From Micromonospora sp. MA102 (lineage in GTDB: Bacteria > Actinomycetota > Actinomycetes > Mycobacteriales > Micromonosporaceae), in contig NZ_JAMWEG010000026.1 of assembly GCF_025460765.1 (NCBI RefSeq), positions 1 through 64,000 of the forward strand: a stretch of DNA of 64,000 bases, written 5' to 3'. Below are positions 7,357 through 14,818 of the stretch, piece by piece. The notes under the pieces were generated by a model, which was not told the origin of the DNA, did no database searches, and worked only from the letters and a program-made list of their open reading frames with translations. Every line of letters begins with the position of its first letter. Within the stretch, counting starts at the first letter, position 1. The position numbers were made by a program, and so were the translations under genes.

Positions 7357-7802
7357 CCGTACAGGTCCAGCAGCCGCACCCGGGACGCCTGCAGCCGGTC
7401 CACCACGACGCTCATGAAGCGGGTGGTGAGCTGCCGTCCGACGGCGTCGTCGGACTCCATCAACCGGCGCACCCCCGCGGCGCTGAACTCGACAGCGGTG
7501 CTCCGCTGGACGGCGACCGCCCCGAACTGCCAGCGGTAGGGCGGGAAGAGCCACGACCACCCGAGCACCCCGCCCGGGCCGATCGTCTCGATCCCCACGT
7601 CGCCGCGGCCGGGCACCGGGAAGTCCAGCGCCACCTGGCCGCCGCGGACCAGCCAGAACCGCTCGGCCGGCTGCCCCGCCCGAAACAGCCGGTGCCCGGG
7701 GTGCCAGACCACCGGGCGGGCGAAGCCGGTCAGCGGGGGCAGCCACTCATCGGGCAGCCCGGCGAGGAAGGGGTGTACGCGGAGCATCTCCAGCGGGGTC
7801 AT
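7326..7802 (-). CDS. cyclic-nucleotide-binding domain protein
   Basis: A 158-residue protein made almost entirely of a Crp-type cNMP-binding beta-roll: FLAGLPDEWLPPLTGFA, HPGHRLFRAGQPAERFWLVRGGQVAL and a later IGPGGVLGWSWLF. There is no DNA-binding helix-turn-helix, so it is not a transcription factor of the usual Crp kind. The phosphate-binding cassette is not obvious, so the ligand is uncertain. ATG at 7802 follows GGGAGGCGAG. It is divergent from a universal stress gene with a DosR-like box between them, suggesting a low-oxygen or stress role. Confidence 0.75.
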   Translation of the reverse strand: MTPLEMLRVHPFLAGLPDEWLPPLTGFARPVVWHPGHRLFRAGQPAERFWLVRGGQVALDFPVPGRGDVGIETIGPGGVLGWSWLFPPYRWQFGAVAVQRSTAVEFSAAGVRRLMESDDAVGRQLTTRFMSVVVDRLQASRVRLLDLYGYPAALPPTG

Positions 7803-7920
7803 CGGTCGCTCGCCTCCCAGGGGTCGGACGGGGGACCCGGCCGCCCACCGGGTCGCGGTGCGCACGCGGCACGGGCGGATCGTCCCGACTCCATCGGACA
7901 CCCGTCCGGCCCGGACCGTC

Positions 7921-7935
7921 AGGGCCGTTGGTCCC
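7921..7935. promoter_or_regulatory. DosR/DevR-like box
   Basis: AGGGCCGTTGGTCCC fits the reverse complement of the mycobacterial DosR consensus GGGACTTNNGNCCCT at 10 of 12 fixed positions. It lies 76 bases before the universal stress protein start and 119 bases from the divergent cNMP-binding gene. Universal stress genes are classic DosR targets, which supports the call. Confidence 0.55.
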
Positions 7936-8010
7936 GAACCGGCCGGGTGCAAGGCCTCTGCCGGCGAGACGCCGACCGGAGAACCCTGGAGGTGACCGAA
8001 GGAGGACGTG

Positions 8011-8907
8011 ATGACCGACAGATCCGGTGCTCCCGTCGTGGTGGGCGTGGACGGTTCCCCCACCGCTCTGGACGCGGTCCGGCTGGCCGCGCGGACAGCG
8101 ACCACCCGGCACCGGCCGCTGCGGGTGGTGCACGCGTTCCAGTGGCCGCTGCTCGGCACCCCGCTCGGCCCGGTGGCGGCCGCCCTGCCGCACGAGGAGC
8201 TGCGGCAGGAGGCGGAGCAGGTGGTCGCCGAGGCGCTCGACGAGGCCCGCAAGGTCGACGCCGAGCTGCCGGTGACCGGCGCGGTACGCGAGGGCGCCGC
8301 CGTCCCGGTGCTGCTGGACGAGAGCCGGGACGCCGCGCTGCTGGTCCTCGGTCACCGCGGGCTCGGCGGGTTCGCCGAGCTGCTGGTCGGCTCGGCGGCC
8401 GTCGGGCTCTCCGCCCGGGCGGACTGCCCGGTGCTGGTGGTGCGGGGCGAGCCGCGCGCCGACGGCCCGGTCGTCGTCGGGGTGGACGGCTCGGCGCTGT
8501 CCACCGAGGCCATCGGCTTCGCGTTCGCCGAGGCGGCCCGGCGCGGCGCCGACCTGGTGGCGGTGCACACCTGGCTCTACCCGGCCCCGGTCGGCCCCGG
8601 CGACATCGTGCCGCTGGCGTACGACCCCGAGGAGCTGCGCGCGGAGGAGGAGCGAGTGCTCGCCGAGGCGGTCGCCGGCTGGGCCGAGCGCCACCCCGAG
8701 GTGCGGGTCCGGCGCAAGGTGGTCGCCGCTTCCCCGGCGGCGGCGCTGGTGGCGGAGTCCGCCGACGCCCAGTTGGTCGTCGTCGGCGCGCACGGCCGGG
8801 GCAGCCTGGGCGGGCTGCTGCTCGGCTCGGTCAGCCACGCGGTGCTGCACCACGCCCGCAGCCCGCTGGCCATCGTCCGGCACCGCCGGGGCCCCGCCGC
8901 GGGCTGA
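8011..8907 (+). CDS. universal stress protein, two UspA domains
   Basis: A 298-residue tandem UspA protein. Domain 1 (about 7-140) starts VVVGVDGSPTALDAV and ends with GHRGLGGFAELLVGS; domain 2 (about 150-290) starts VVVGVDGSALSTEA and ends with GAHGRGSLGGLLLGS. These glycine motifs (GxxG-x9-G[ST]) mark ATP-binding Usp domains. ATG at 8011 has a GGAGG site five bases upstream. A DosR-like box precedes it. It probably acts in the cytosol in dormancy or hypoxic survival; this is inferred from family and box. Confidence 0.85.
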   Translation: MTDRSGAPVVVGVDGSPTALDAVRLAARTATTRHRPLRVVHAFQWPLLGTPLGPVAAALPHEELRQEAEQVVAEALDEARKVDAELPVTGAVREGAAVPVLLDESRDAALLVLGHRGLGGFAELLVGSAAVGLSARADCPVLVVRGEPRADGPVVVGVDGSALSTEAIGFAFAEAARRGADLVAVHTWLYPAPVGPGDIVPLAYDPEELRAEEERVLAEAVAGWAERHPEVRVRRKVVAASPAAALVAESADAQLVVVGAHGRGSLGGLLLGSVSHAVLHHARSPLAIVRHRRGPAAG

Positions 8908-9020
8908 CCGTCCCCCGTCCGCGCCGGCCCCTTCCCCCTCGGCCGGCGCGGACGGCCGCGTTCGGGCTCGGCGGGCGGGGTCGTCGTCGACAATGGGCGG
9001 AGCCGACCGGAGGGATGCCG

Positions 9021-9905
9021 ATGAACCGACCTGTCGTGGTGGGTGTCGACGGATCGTCGACCAGCCTCACCGCCGCCGAACACGCCGCGCGAGCCGCCGT
9101 GGCGCGGTCCCGGCCGCTGCACGTGGTGCACGGCTACCTGCACCCGCTCGGCTACGGGGTGCCGCTCAACCCGTACGACCTCGGGGTGCCGGCGCCCACC
9201 GAGGAGTCGCGGAAGATGCTGGAACAGGTGGCCGCGGATCTGGTCGACCGGCATCCGGGCCTGCGGGTGGAGGTGCGCCAGGTGGCCGGTGGCCCGGGGG
9301 TCACACTCATCGAGGAGTCCCGCCGGGCGGAGCTCGTGGTGGTGGGCAGCCGCGGTGTGGGCGGCTTCGCCGGGCTGCTGCTCGGCTCGGTGAGCAACCA
9401 GGTGGCGCAGCACGGGCACTGCCCGGTGCTGGTGGTCCGCCCGGCGGAGCAGCCCATCCCGGTGCGGGGTCCGGTGCTGGTCGGGGTGGACGGGTCCGAG
9501 TCGGCCGCGTACGCCGTCCGGCTCGCCGCCGACGAGGCGGTCCGCCGGGACGTCGAGCTGGTGCTCGTGCACGTCCGCACGCCGGAGCGGGGCGCGGTGG
9601 CGCCGGACGCCGCGGCGGAGGCCACTGCCGCCGCGCAGGCCGAGTCGGCGGAGCTGCTGGCCGGGGCGGCCGCCCGGATCCGCACGGACCACCCCGTGCT
9701 GAGCGTGGTCGAGCGGCCCCTGCGGGGCGAGTCCCCGGAGCAGGCGCTGATCGAGGCGAGCGGCGAGGCGGCGCTGGTGGTCGTCGGCTCCCGGGGCCGG
9801 GGTGGCTTCGCCGGGCTGCTGCTCGGCTCGGTCAGCCAGGCGCTGGTGCAGCACGCCCACTGCCCGGTGCTGGTGGCGCACCCGTACGAGCCGGACGGCG
9901 ACTGA
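9021..9905 (+). CDS. universal stress protein, two UspA domains
   Basis: A 294-residue paralogue of the preceding gene. Domain 1 begins VVVGVDGSSTSLTAA and ends GSRGVGGFAGLLLGS; domain 2 begins VLVGVDGSESAAYAV and ends GSRGRGGFAGLLLGS, so both ATP-binding glycine motifs are intact. ATG at 9021 follows GGAGGG. The 113-base gap to the first copy holds no clear DosR box, so it may be read through from the upstream gene or have its own promoter. Confidence 0.85.
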   Translation: MNRPVVVGVDGSSTSLTAAEHAARAAVARSRPLHVVHGYLHPLGYGVPLNPYDLGVPAPTEESRKMLEQVAADLVDRHPGLRVEVRQVAGGPGVTLIEESRRAELVVVGSRGVGGFAGLLLGSVSNQVAQHGHCPVLVVRPAEQPIPVRGPVLVGVDGSESAAYAVRLAADEAVRRDVELVLVHVRTPERGAVAPDAAAEATAAAQAESAELLAGAAARIRTDHPVLSVVERPLRGESPEQALIEASGEAALVVVGSRGRGGFAGLLLGSVSQALVQHAHCPVLVAHPYEPDGD

Positions 9906-9953
9906 GGTTGCCGGCCGGCCGCCGGGTGACCGGCCGCCGGGTCGCGGCCGGGC

Positions 9954-10580
9954 TCAGGCCGGGTCGCGGCCGGCGAGCAGGTCCTCGAAGCTGGTGGTGA
10001 GCGCGAACGGGTCGGCCGGCCCGGTCGCCGCCGGACGGCGGTCGATCTGCTCGGCCAGCTCGATGCCGGCCCGGCGGATCCGGGAGCGCAGCGCGCGGTC
10101 GGCGCCGTCGCCGGCCCAGTCCTCGGGCGCGGCGAACACCGCGGTCGGCAGCACGACCGCCCGCAGGTACGCGAACATCGGCCGGACCGCGTGCTCCAGG
10201 GCGAGCGAGTGCCGGGCGGTGCCACCGGTGGCCCCGATGAGCACCGGCCGGTCGGCCAGCGCCTCCTTCTCGACGACGTCGAAGAACGACTTGAACAGCC
10301 CGCTGTAGGACGCGTTGAAAATCGGGGTGACCGCGATCAGGCCGTCCGCGCCCGCGACGGTGTCCAGCGCCGCCCGCAGGGCGGCCGGCGGGAAGCCGGT
10401 GAGCATGTGGTTGACGACGTCGTGGGCGTGCTCGCGCAGGTCCACCGTGTTGATCTCCACCTCGGCGCCGCGCCGGACCAGCTCGTCGCGGGTGGCCGCG
10501 GCGAGCTGGTCGGCGAGCAGCCGGGTCGACGAGGGCTGGCTGAGGCCGGCCGAGACCACGGCCAGGGTGCGGCGGGTCAT
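9954..10580 (-). CDS. NADPH-dependent FMN reductase (CE1759 type)
   Basis: A 208-residue flavodoxin-like reductase that should supply reduced flavin to the adjoining luciferase-like monooxygenase. It opens LAVVSAGLSQPSSTRLLADQ, the phosphate-binding loop of the FMN_red family, and has AVTPIFNASYSGLFKSFFD and LIGATGGTARHSLALE, both typical. It overlaps the monooxygenase by ATGA, giving a two-component flavin system. This pairing matches the known CE1758/CE1759-type duo in actinobacteria. Substrate unknown. Confidence 0.85.
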   Translation of the reverse strand: MTRRTLAVVSAGLSQPSSTRLLADQLAAATRDELVRRGAEVEINTVDLREHAHDVVNHMLTGFPPAALRAALDTVAGADGLIAVTPIFNASYSGLFKSFFDVVEKEALADRPVLIGATGGTARHSLALEHAVRPMFAYLRAVVLPTAVFAAPEDWAGDGADRALRSRIRRAGIELAEQIDRRPAATGPADPFALTTSFEDLLAGRDPA

Positions 10581-11716
10581 CGGGCCTCCTCCGGCGCCTT
10601 GCCGGTCACGTCGTCGACGGCGTGGACCGTGCTGTCCTTGGCGCCACCGGCCGCGGCCAGCAGCGACGCGTGGGTCGGCGCCTCGGGCACGTGCGCGGGG
10701 CGCAGCGAGTCGAACTCCTTGCGCAGCACCGGGACGACCTCCTCGCCGAGAAGGTCGAGCTGTTCCAGCACGGTCTTCAGCGGCAGCCCGGCGTGGTCCA
10801 TGAGGAAGAGCTGGCGCTGGTAGTCGCCGACGTACTCGCGGAAGCTCAGCGTGCGGTCGATGACCTGCTGCGGGCTGCCCACGGTCAGCGGGGTCTCCCG
10901 GGTGAACTCCTCCAGCGACGGCCCGTGCCCGTAGACCGGGGCGTTGTCGAAGTACGGCCGGAACTCACGGACCGCGTCCTGCGAGTTCCTGCGCATGAAG
11001 ACCTGGCCGCCGAGGCCGACGATGGCCTGGTCGGCGGTGCCGTGCCCGTAGTGCGCGTAGCGCTGCCGGTAGAGGGCGACCATCCGCTGGGTGTGCTCCT
11101 TGGGCCAGAAGATGTGGTTGGCGAAGAAGCCGTCGCCGTAGTACGCGGCCTGCTCGGCGATCTCGGGGCTGCGGATCGAGCCGTGCCAGACGAACGGCGG
11201 CACGCCGTCGAGCGGGCGCGGCGTCGAGGTGAACGACTGCAACGGGGTGCGGAACCGGCCCTTCCAGTCGACCACGTCCTCCCGCCACAGCCGGTGCAGC
11301 AGGTCGTAGTGCTCGATGGCGAGCGGGATGCCGTTGCGGATGTCCTGCCCGAACCAGGGGTAGACGGGGCCGGTGTTGCCACGGCCCATCATGAGGTCGA
11401 CCCGCCCGTCGGCCAGGTGCTGGAGCATCGCGTAGTCCTCGGCGATCTTCACCGGGTCGTTGGTGGTGATCAGCGTGGTCGAGGTGGACAGCAGCAGCCG
11501 CTCGGTGCGGGCCGCGATGTGGCCGAGCATGGTGGTGGGAGACGACGGCACGAACGGCGGGTTGTGGTGCTCGCCGGTGGCGAACACGTCGAGCCCGACC
11601 TCCTCGGCCTTGAGCGCGATGGCCACCATGGCCTTGATCCGCTCATGCTCGGACGGCAGCCGCCCGGTGGTCGGGTCGACCGTGACGTCGCCGACGGTGA
11701 AGACTCCGAACTGCAT
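10577..11716 (-). CDS. LLM-class flavin-dependent oxidoreductase (CE1758 type)
   Basis: A 379-residue bacterial luciferase-like TIM-barrel monooxygenase. Recognisable parts are MQFGVFTVGDVT at the start, EEVGLDVFATGEHHNPPF, the strand LLLSTSTTLITTNDPVKIAEDYAMLQHLADGRV split over the barrel core, and MMGRGNTGPVYPWFGQD. ATG at 11716 (following GAGGAGCTGGTC) is preferred over an upstream in-frame start that would lie in the AT-rich promoter patch. It is first of the two-gene unit with the FMN reductase. Confidence 0.85.
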   Translation of the reverse strand: MQFGVFTVGDVTVDPTTGRLPSEHERIKAMVAIALKAEEVGLDVFATGEHHNPPFVPSSPTTMLGHIAARTERLLLSTSTTLITTNDPVKIAEDYAMLQHLADGRVDLMMGRGNTGPVYPWFGQDIRNGIPLAIEHYDLLHRLWREDVVDWKGRFRTPLQSFTSTPRPLDGVPPFVWHGSIRSPEIAEQAAYYGDGFFANHIFWPKEHTQRMVALYRQRYAHYGHGTADQAIVGLGGQVFMRRNSQDAVREFRPYFDNAPVYGHGPSLEEFTRETPLTVGSPQQVIDRTLSFREYVGDYQRQLFLMDHAGLPLKTVLEQLDLLGEEVVPVLRKEFDSLRPAHVPEAPTHASLLAAAGGAKDSTVHAVDDVTGKAPEEAR

Positions 11717-11768
11717 GACCAGCTCCTCGGGTGGGTCCGGACCGCCCCCGGCCCGGAATCGCTCCGCA

Positions 11769-11794
11769 CAACATATTTGACGAAGCAACTATTC
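11769..11794 (-). promoter_or_regulatory. AT-rich promoter/operator patch before the flavin monooxygenase pair
   Basis: This 26-base patch is strikingly AT-rich for the window and lies 53 bases before the monooxygenase start. On the minus strand it holds TATGTT, a possible -10, and the partial dyad TTGCTTCGTCAA. No good -35 was found. Confidence 0.35.
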
Positions 11795-11854
11795 CGGTCG
11801 GCCCCCACCCCGGCGTGGCCCACGCCACCCCGCACCGCACGCCACGCGGGTGGG

Positions 11855-12130
11855 TCAGCCGCCGGCCACCGACGGGAGGATCTGGATCTCGGCGCCCTCG
11901 GGCACCCTGGTGTCGAGGGCGCCGGTGTGGCGGCAGTCCTCCCCGTCGACGTAGACGTTGACGTAGCGGCGCAGGTCGCCGCGCTCGTCGCGGATCCGGC
12001 GGGCCAGCCGGGGCCACGTGGTGGCCAGCTCGTCGAGGACCGCCCGCAGCGTGCCGGCGGCGGCCACCGCGAGGCGGCCCTCACCGCCCGTCTCGGCGCG
12101 CAGCGGGCCGGGCAGCAGCACGGTGACCAC
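11855..12130 (-). CDS. MoaD/ThiS-like ubiquitin-fold sulfur carrier protein
   Basis: A 91-residue protein with a beta-grasp pattern and the C-terminal Gly-Gly (SVAGG) at which MoaD and ThiS proteins are adenylated and thiocarboxylated. Key segments are VTVLLPGPLRA, TLRAVLDELATTWPRLARRI and EGAEIQILPSVAGG. The GTG start abuts the stop of the BNR-propeller gene, whose last codons provide the GGAGG site, so translation is tightly coupled. No molybdopterin or thiamin gene is nearby, so the sulfur acceptor is unknown. Confidence 0.8.
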   Translation of the reverse strand: MVTVLLPGPLRAETGGEGRLAVAAAGTLRAVLDELATTWPRLARRIRDERGDLRRYVNVYVDGEDCRHTGALDTRVPEGAEIQILPSVAGG

Positions 12131-13213
12131 TCAGACCTCCGCGGCCCGGACGCAGAGCACGTCCGGCAGGTGCGCGGCGACAAGCGACCAGGAGTCGCCC
12201 TCGTCGGCGCTGGCGTAGACCTCGCCGGAGCGGGTGCCGAAGTAGACGCCGGCCGGGTCGTGGTCGTCGGCGCACATGGCGTCGCGCAGCACCGCGGGGT
12301 AGAACGGCCCGTCGGGCAGGCCGGCCGTCAGCGGCTCCCAACTCGCGCCCGCGTCGGCCGAGCGGTAGACCCGGCAGCGCCGGTCGGTGGGGAACCGCTC
12401 GCCGTCGGCGGTCAGCGGAAAGGCGTAGACGGTGCCCGGACGGGACGGGTGGGCGACGATCGGGAAGCCGAAGTCGCTGGGCAGGCCCGCGGCGATCGAG
12501 GTCCAGCTGCGCCCGTCGTCGTCGGAGCGGTAGACCCCGTGGTGGTTCTGCGCGTACAGCCGCTCGGGGTCGCCGGCGTCCCGGGCGATCTTGTGGACGC
12601 ACTGGCCGAACTCGGGCCACTCGTCGGGCAGGAAGTAGGCCCGGATCCCGGTGTTGCCCGGCGCCCAGCTCGCTCCCGCGTCCTCCGTGCGGTAGACGCC
12701 GCCGGTGGACATGGCCACCGCCATCCGACCCGGGTCGCCCGGGTGCGGGAGCACGCTGTGCACGGCCTGGCCGCCGAAGCCGGCGCCCCACTGCTCCCGG
12801 TGGGGGTGGTCCCAGAGCGCCCGGACCAGGCTGAAGGTGCGCCCGCCGTCCTCGGAGCGGAACAGCGCGGACGGCTCGGCGCCCGCCCAGACCACGTCGG
12901 GCTGGTCCGGGCCGGCCGGGGTGAGCTGCCAGACCCGCCCCAGGCTGGCCCCGGTTTCGGCCGGGAACGCGACCGGCGCCTGCTCCGGCTCGTGCCAGGA
13001 GCCGCCCAGGTCGTCGCTGGTGGCCACGCTGGGGCCGAAGTGCGAGCTGGTCATGCCGGCCAGCAGCCGGGGCCGGCCCGGGCGCTTGTCGACGGCGACC
13101 GCGTAGACCCCGGTCATCGGGAAGTGCGGGCCGCTCACCGCCCAGTCGCGCCGGTCCGAGCTGGTGGCCAAGAAGAGTCCCTTGCCGGTGCCGATCGCGA
13201 GCAGCGTCGTCAT
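12131..13213 (-). CDS. BNR/Asp-box beta-propeller protein (sialidase-like fold)
   Basis: A 360-residue protein built of repeated Asp-box strands, for example SEDGGRTF, TEDAGASWAP, SDDDGRSWTS, SADAGASWEP and SADEGDSWSL, one per blade of a six- or seven-bladed propeller. No signal peptide is seen, so it is probably cytosolic, and sialidase catalytic residues are not evident. It may be annotated as exo-alpha-sialidase, which I would not trust. It is directly followed by the MoaD-like gene with zero spacing. Confidence 0.75.
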   Translation of the reverse strand: MTTLLAIGTGKGLFLATSSDRRDWAVSGPHFPMTGVYAVAVDKRPGRPRLLAGMTSSHFGPSVATSDDLGGSWHEPEQAPVAFPAETGASLGRVWQLTPAGPDQPDVVWAGAEPSALFRSEDGGRTFSLVRALWDHPHREQWGAGFGGQAVHSVLPHPGDPGRMAVAMSTGGVYRTEDAGASWAPGNTGIRAYFLPDEWPEFGQCVHKIARDAGDPERLYAQNHHGVYRSDDDGRSWTSIAAGLPSDFGFPIVAHPSRPGTVYAFPLTADGERFPTDRRCRVYRSADAGASWEPLTAGLPDGPFYPAVLRDAMCADDHDPAGVYFGTRSGEVYASADEGDSWSLVAAHLPDVLCVRAAEV

Positions 13214-13295
13214 GCCGGTCCTCCCTCATCGACGGGTGCGGTGATTATGGCCACACCCACCGACAGGATTCAGCCCCGGCGCGCCGCGCCCCCGG

Positions 13296-13913
13296 TCAGC
13301 GCCGGGTCCGGGGCACGTGCCGGCGGTACGCGCTCACCGTCTCCTCGCCCGTGAGCCAGAAGCGCCACGGCACGTCGTGGGCGCCGGTGACGCCGACCCG
13401 GGGGCCGGCGGAGACCGCCGCCTCGGGCACCGGCGCGAGCGGGGGCCGCAACCGCACCGGACCGTCGCCGAGCAGGTCGGCGCCGTAGACGGACCGGTCG
13501 ATGCCGAGCGCCGCGCAGAGCCGGGCCGGGCCGCGCGCGAGATCCACGTCCCGGCGTACGGCCGGGCGGCGCTCCCGCGCGACGTCGAGGCCGTCGACCA
13601 CCTCGCCGGCGCGCAGCAGCACGGCCGAGGCTTCGCCGTCCGGTCCGGTCACCACGTTCACGCACCAGTGCATGCCGTAGGTGAAGTAGACGTAGGCGTG
13701 CCCGGCCGGACCGAACATCACCGCGTTGCGCGGCGTGCGGCCCCGGTGGGCGTGCGAGGCCGGGTCGCCAGCCGTGCCGGCGTACGCCTCGACCTCGGTG
13801 ATCCGGACGGTGACCCCGTGCCCGGTGAGCCGGCAGCCGAGCAGTCCCCGGGCGGCGGGAACCACCGGCCCGGCGAGCAGGTCGGAGAGGGCGGAGAGGT
13901 CAGTCGCGGTCAC
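13296..13913 (-). CDS. DNA-3-methyladenine glycosylase (AAG/Mpg family)
   Basis: A 205-residue base-excision repair enzyme that removes alkylated purines from DNA. Diagnostic stretches are ITEVEAYAGTAGDPASHAHRG (catalytic Glu of EVEAY), PGxAYVYFTYGMHWCVNVV-type core as GHAYVYFTYGMHWCVNVV, and ASAVLLRAGEVVDG. Length matches bacterial family members. It lies alone between the BNR gene and a divergent small HTH gene. Confidence 0.9.
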   Translation of the reverse strand: MTATDLSALSDLLAGPVVPAARGLLGCRLTGHGVTVRITEVEAYAGTAGDPASHAHRGRTPRNAVMFGPAGHAYVYFTYGMHWCVNVVTGPDGEASAVLLRAGEVVDGLDVARERRPAVRRDVDLARGPARLCAALGIDRSVYGADLLGDGPVRLRPPLAPVPEAAVSAGPRVGVTGAHDVPWRFWLTGEETVSAYRRHVPRTRR

Positions 13914-14004
13914 CGGGAAACCCTAGCGGGATCCGCGCGGCAGGCACGAATTGCTTTCAACGGGCTGTTGACAAAGTGTCGTTCAAGGGTGTGGAATCGA
14001 CGAC

Positions 14005-14430
14005 ATGGTCACGATGGACAACGACCCGTTCACCGCTCCGGATGCTGCCCAGGCCCGGGCGCATCGCAACTACGCGGCGCTGCTGCGGATCGCCGAGCGG
14101 CACGCCGGCAGCGACGCCCGCCGCCGGCGCTACGCGCACCCCGACGTCCCCGACGCCTACGAGGCGGCGACGCTGGTCATGGCGCTCGCGGGCGGGGCGG
14201 AGCTGGCCGAGGGCGAAGAGCCGGTCGACCAGGCCGACCTCATGGCCGCGCTGACCCTGATCCCGCACGTGCGCACCGAGGTCGACGCCCTGGAGGCGGG
14301 CCTGCTGCAGGTGGCCCGCGGCCGGGGTCTGACCTGGCAGGCCATCGCGTTCGGGCTGGGACTGGGCAGCGCGCAGGCGGCGCGGCAGCGCTACGAGCGG
14401 CTCACCCTGCGCACCGGCACCGGCGACTGA
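14005..14430 (+). CDS. small helix-turn-helix protein
   Basis: A 141-residue protein of no named family that I recognise. The C-terminal part, VARGRGLTWQAIAFGLGLGS followed by AQAARQRYERL, reads like a sigma-factor or Mor-type helix-turn-helix. The N-terminal 100 residues are helical and acidic. A TTGACA at 13968-13973 is a candidate -35 though the -10 is poor. ATG at 14005 is chosen; ATG at 14014 is an alternative. It is followed after seven bases by an MmcQ/YjbR gene, so the two are probably one unit. Confidence 0.65.
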   Translation: MVTMDNDPFTAPDAAQARAHRNYAALLRIAERHAGSDARRRRYAHPDVPDAYEAATLVMALAGGAELAEGEEPVDQADLMAALTLIPHVRTEVDALEAGLLQVARGRGLTWQAIAFGLGLGSAQAARQRYERLTLRTGTGD

Positions 14431-14437
14431 GGACGCG

Positions 14438-14791
14438 ATGACGCGCGAGGAGATGCTGACCTACTGCCTGGCGAAACCGGGCGCCTGGCTCGACCAGCCG
14501 TGGGAGGGCGACGAGGTCGTCAAGGTGGGCAGCCGGATCTTCGCCTTCCTCGGGTCCGCCGACGGCGAGGCGCGGGTGGGGGTCAAGTGCGGACCGTCCC
14601 GCGAGGTTGCCGACGAGTGGGTGCACCGCTTCCCCGAGGACGCCCGCCCTTCCCCCTACATCGGCCGCGCGGGCTGGAACACCCTCCGGCTCGACGGCGG
14701 CATCCCCGACGACGAGCTGCGCGAGGCGCTCGACGGGTCGTACGACGCGGTGGTGGGGAAGCTGCCCAGGCGCGAGCGCCCCACGGCCTGA
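14438..14791 (+). CDS. MmcQ/YjbR family protein
   Basis: A 117-residue protein of the MmcQ/YjbR family (CyaY-like or double-wing fold): MTREEMLTYCLAKPGAWLDQ, VVKVGSRIFAFLG, VGVKCGPSREVADEW and SPYIGRAGWNTLRLDGGIPD are all in the expected order. Members are often called DNA-binding, but the function is not established. GAGG five bases before the ATG gives a good ribosome site. It probably shares a transcript with the small HTH protein just upstream. Confidence 0.85.
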   Translation: MTREEMLTYCLAKPGAWLDQPWEGDEVVKVGSRIFAFLGSADGEARVGVKCGPSREVADEWVHRFPEDARPSPYIGRAGWNTLRLDGGIPDDELREALDGSYDAVVGKLPRRERPTA

Positions 14792-14818
14792 CGGCTCCGG
14801 CCACGGTGATCACCGGGG

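Noticed and set aside
9906..9953. Terminator between the second universal stress gene and the FMN reductase
   Set aside because: The gap is rich in CCGGCC-type repeats that can pair in several ways, but no single stem with a tail is convincing.
12131..13213. Calling the BNR protein a sialidase
   Set aside because: Only Asp-box repeats are shared; sialidase catalytic residues and a secretion signal were not seen.
10622..13354. A 910-residue plus-strand open frame
   Set aside because: It is antisense to the monooxygenase, MoaD-like and BNR genes, and no domain is recognisable.
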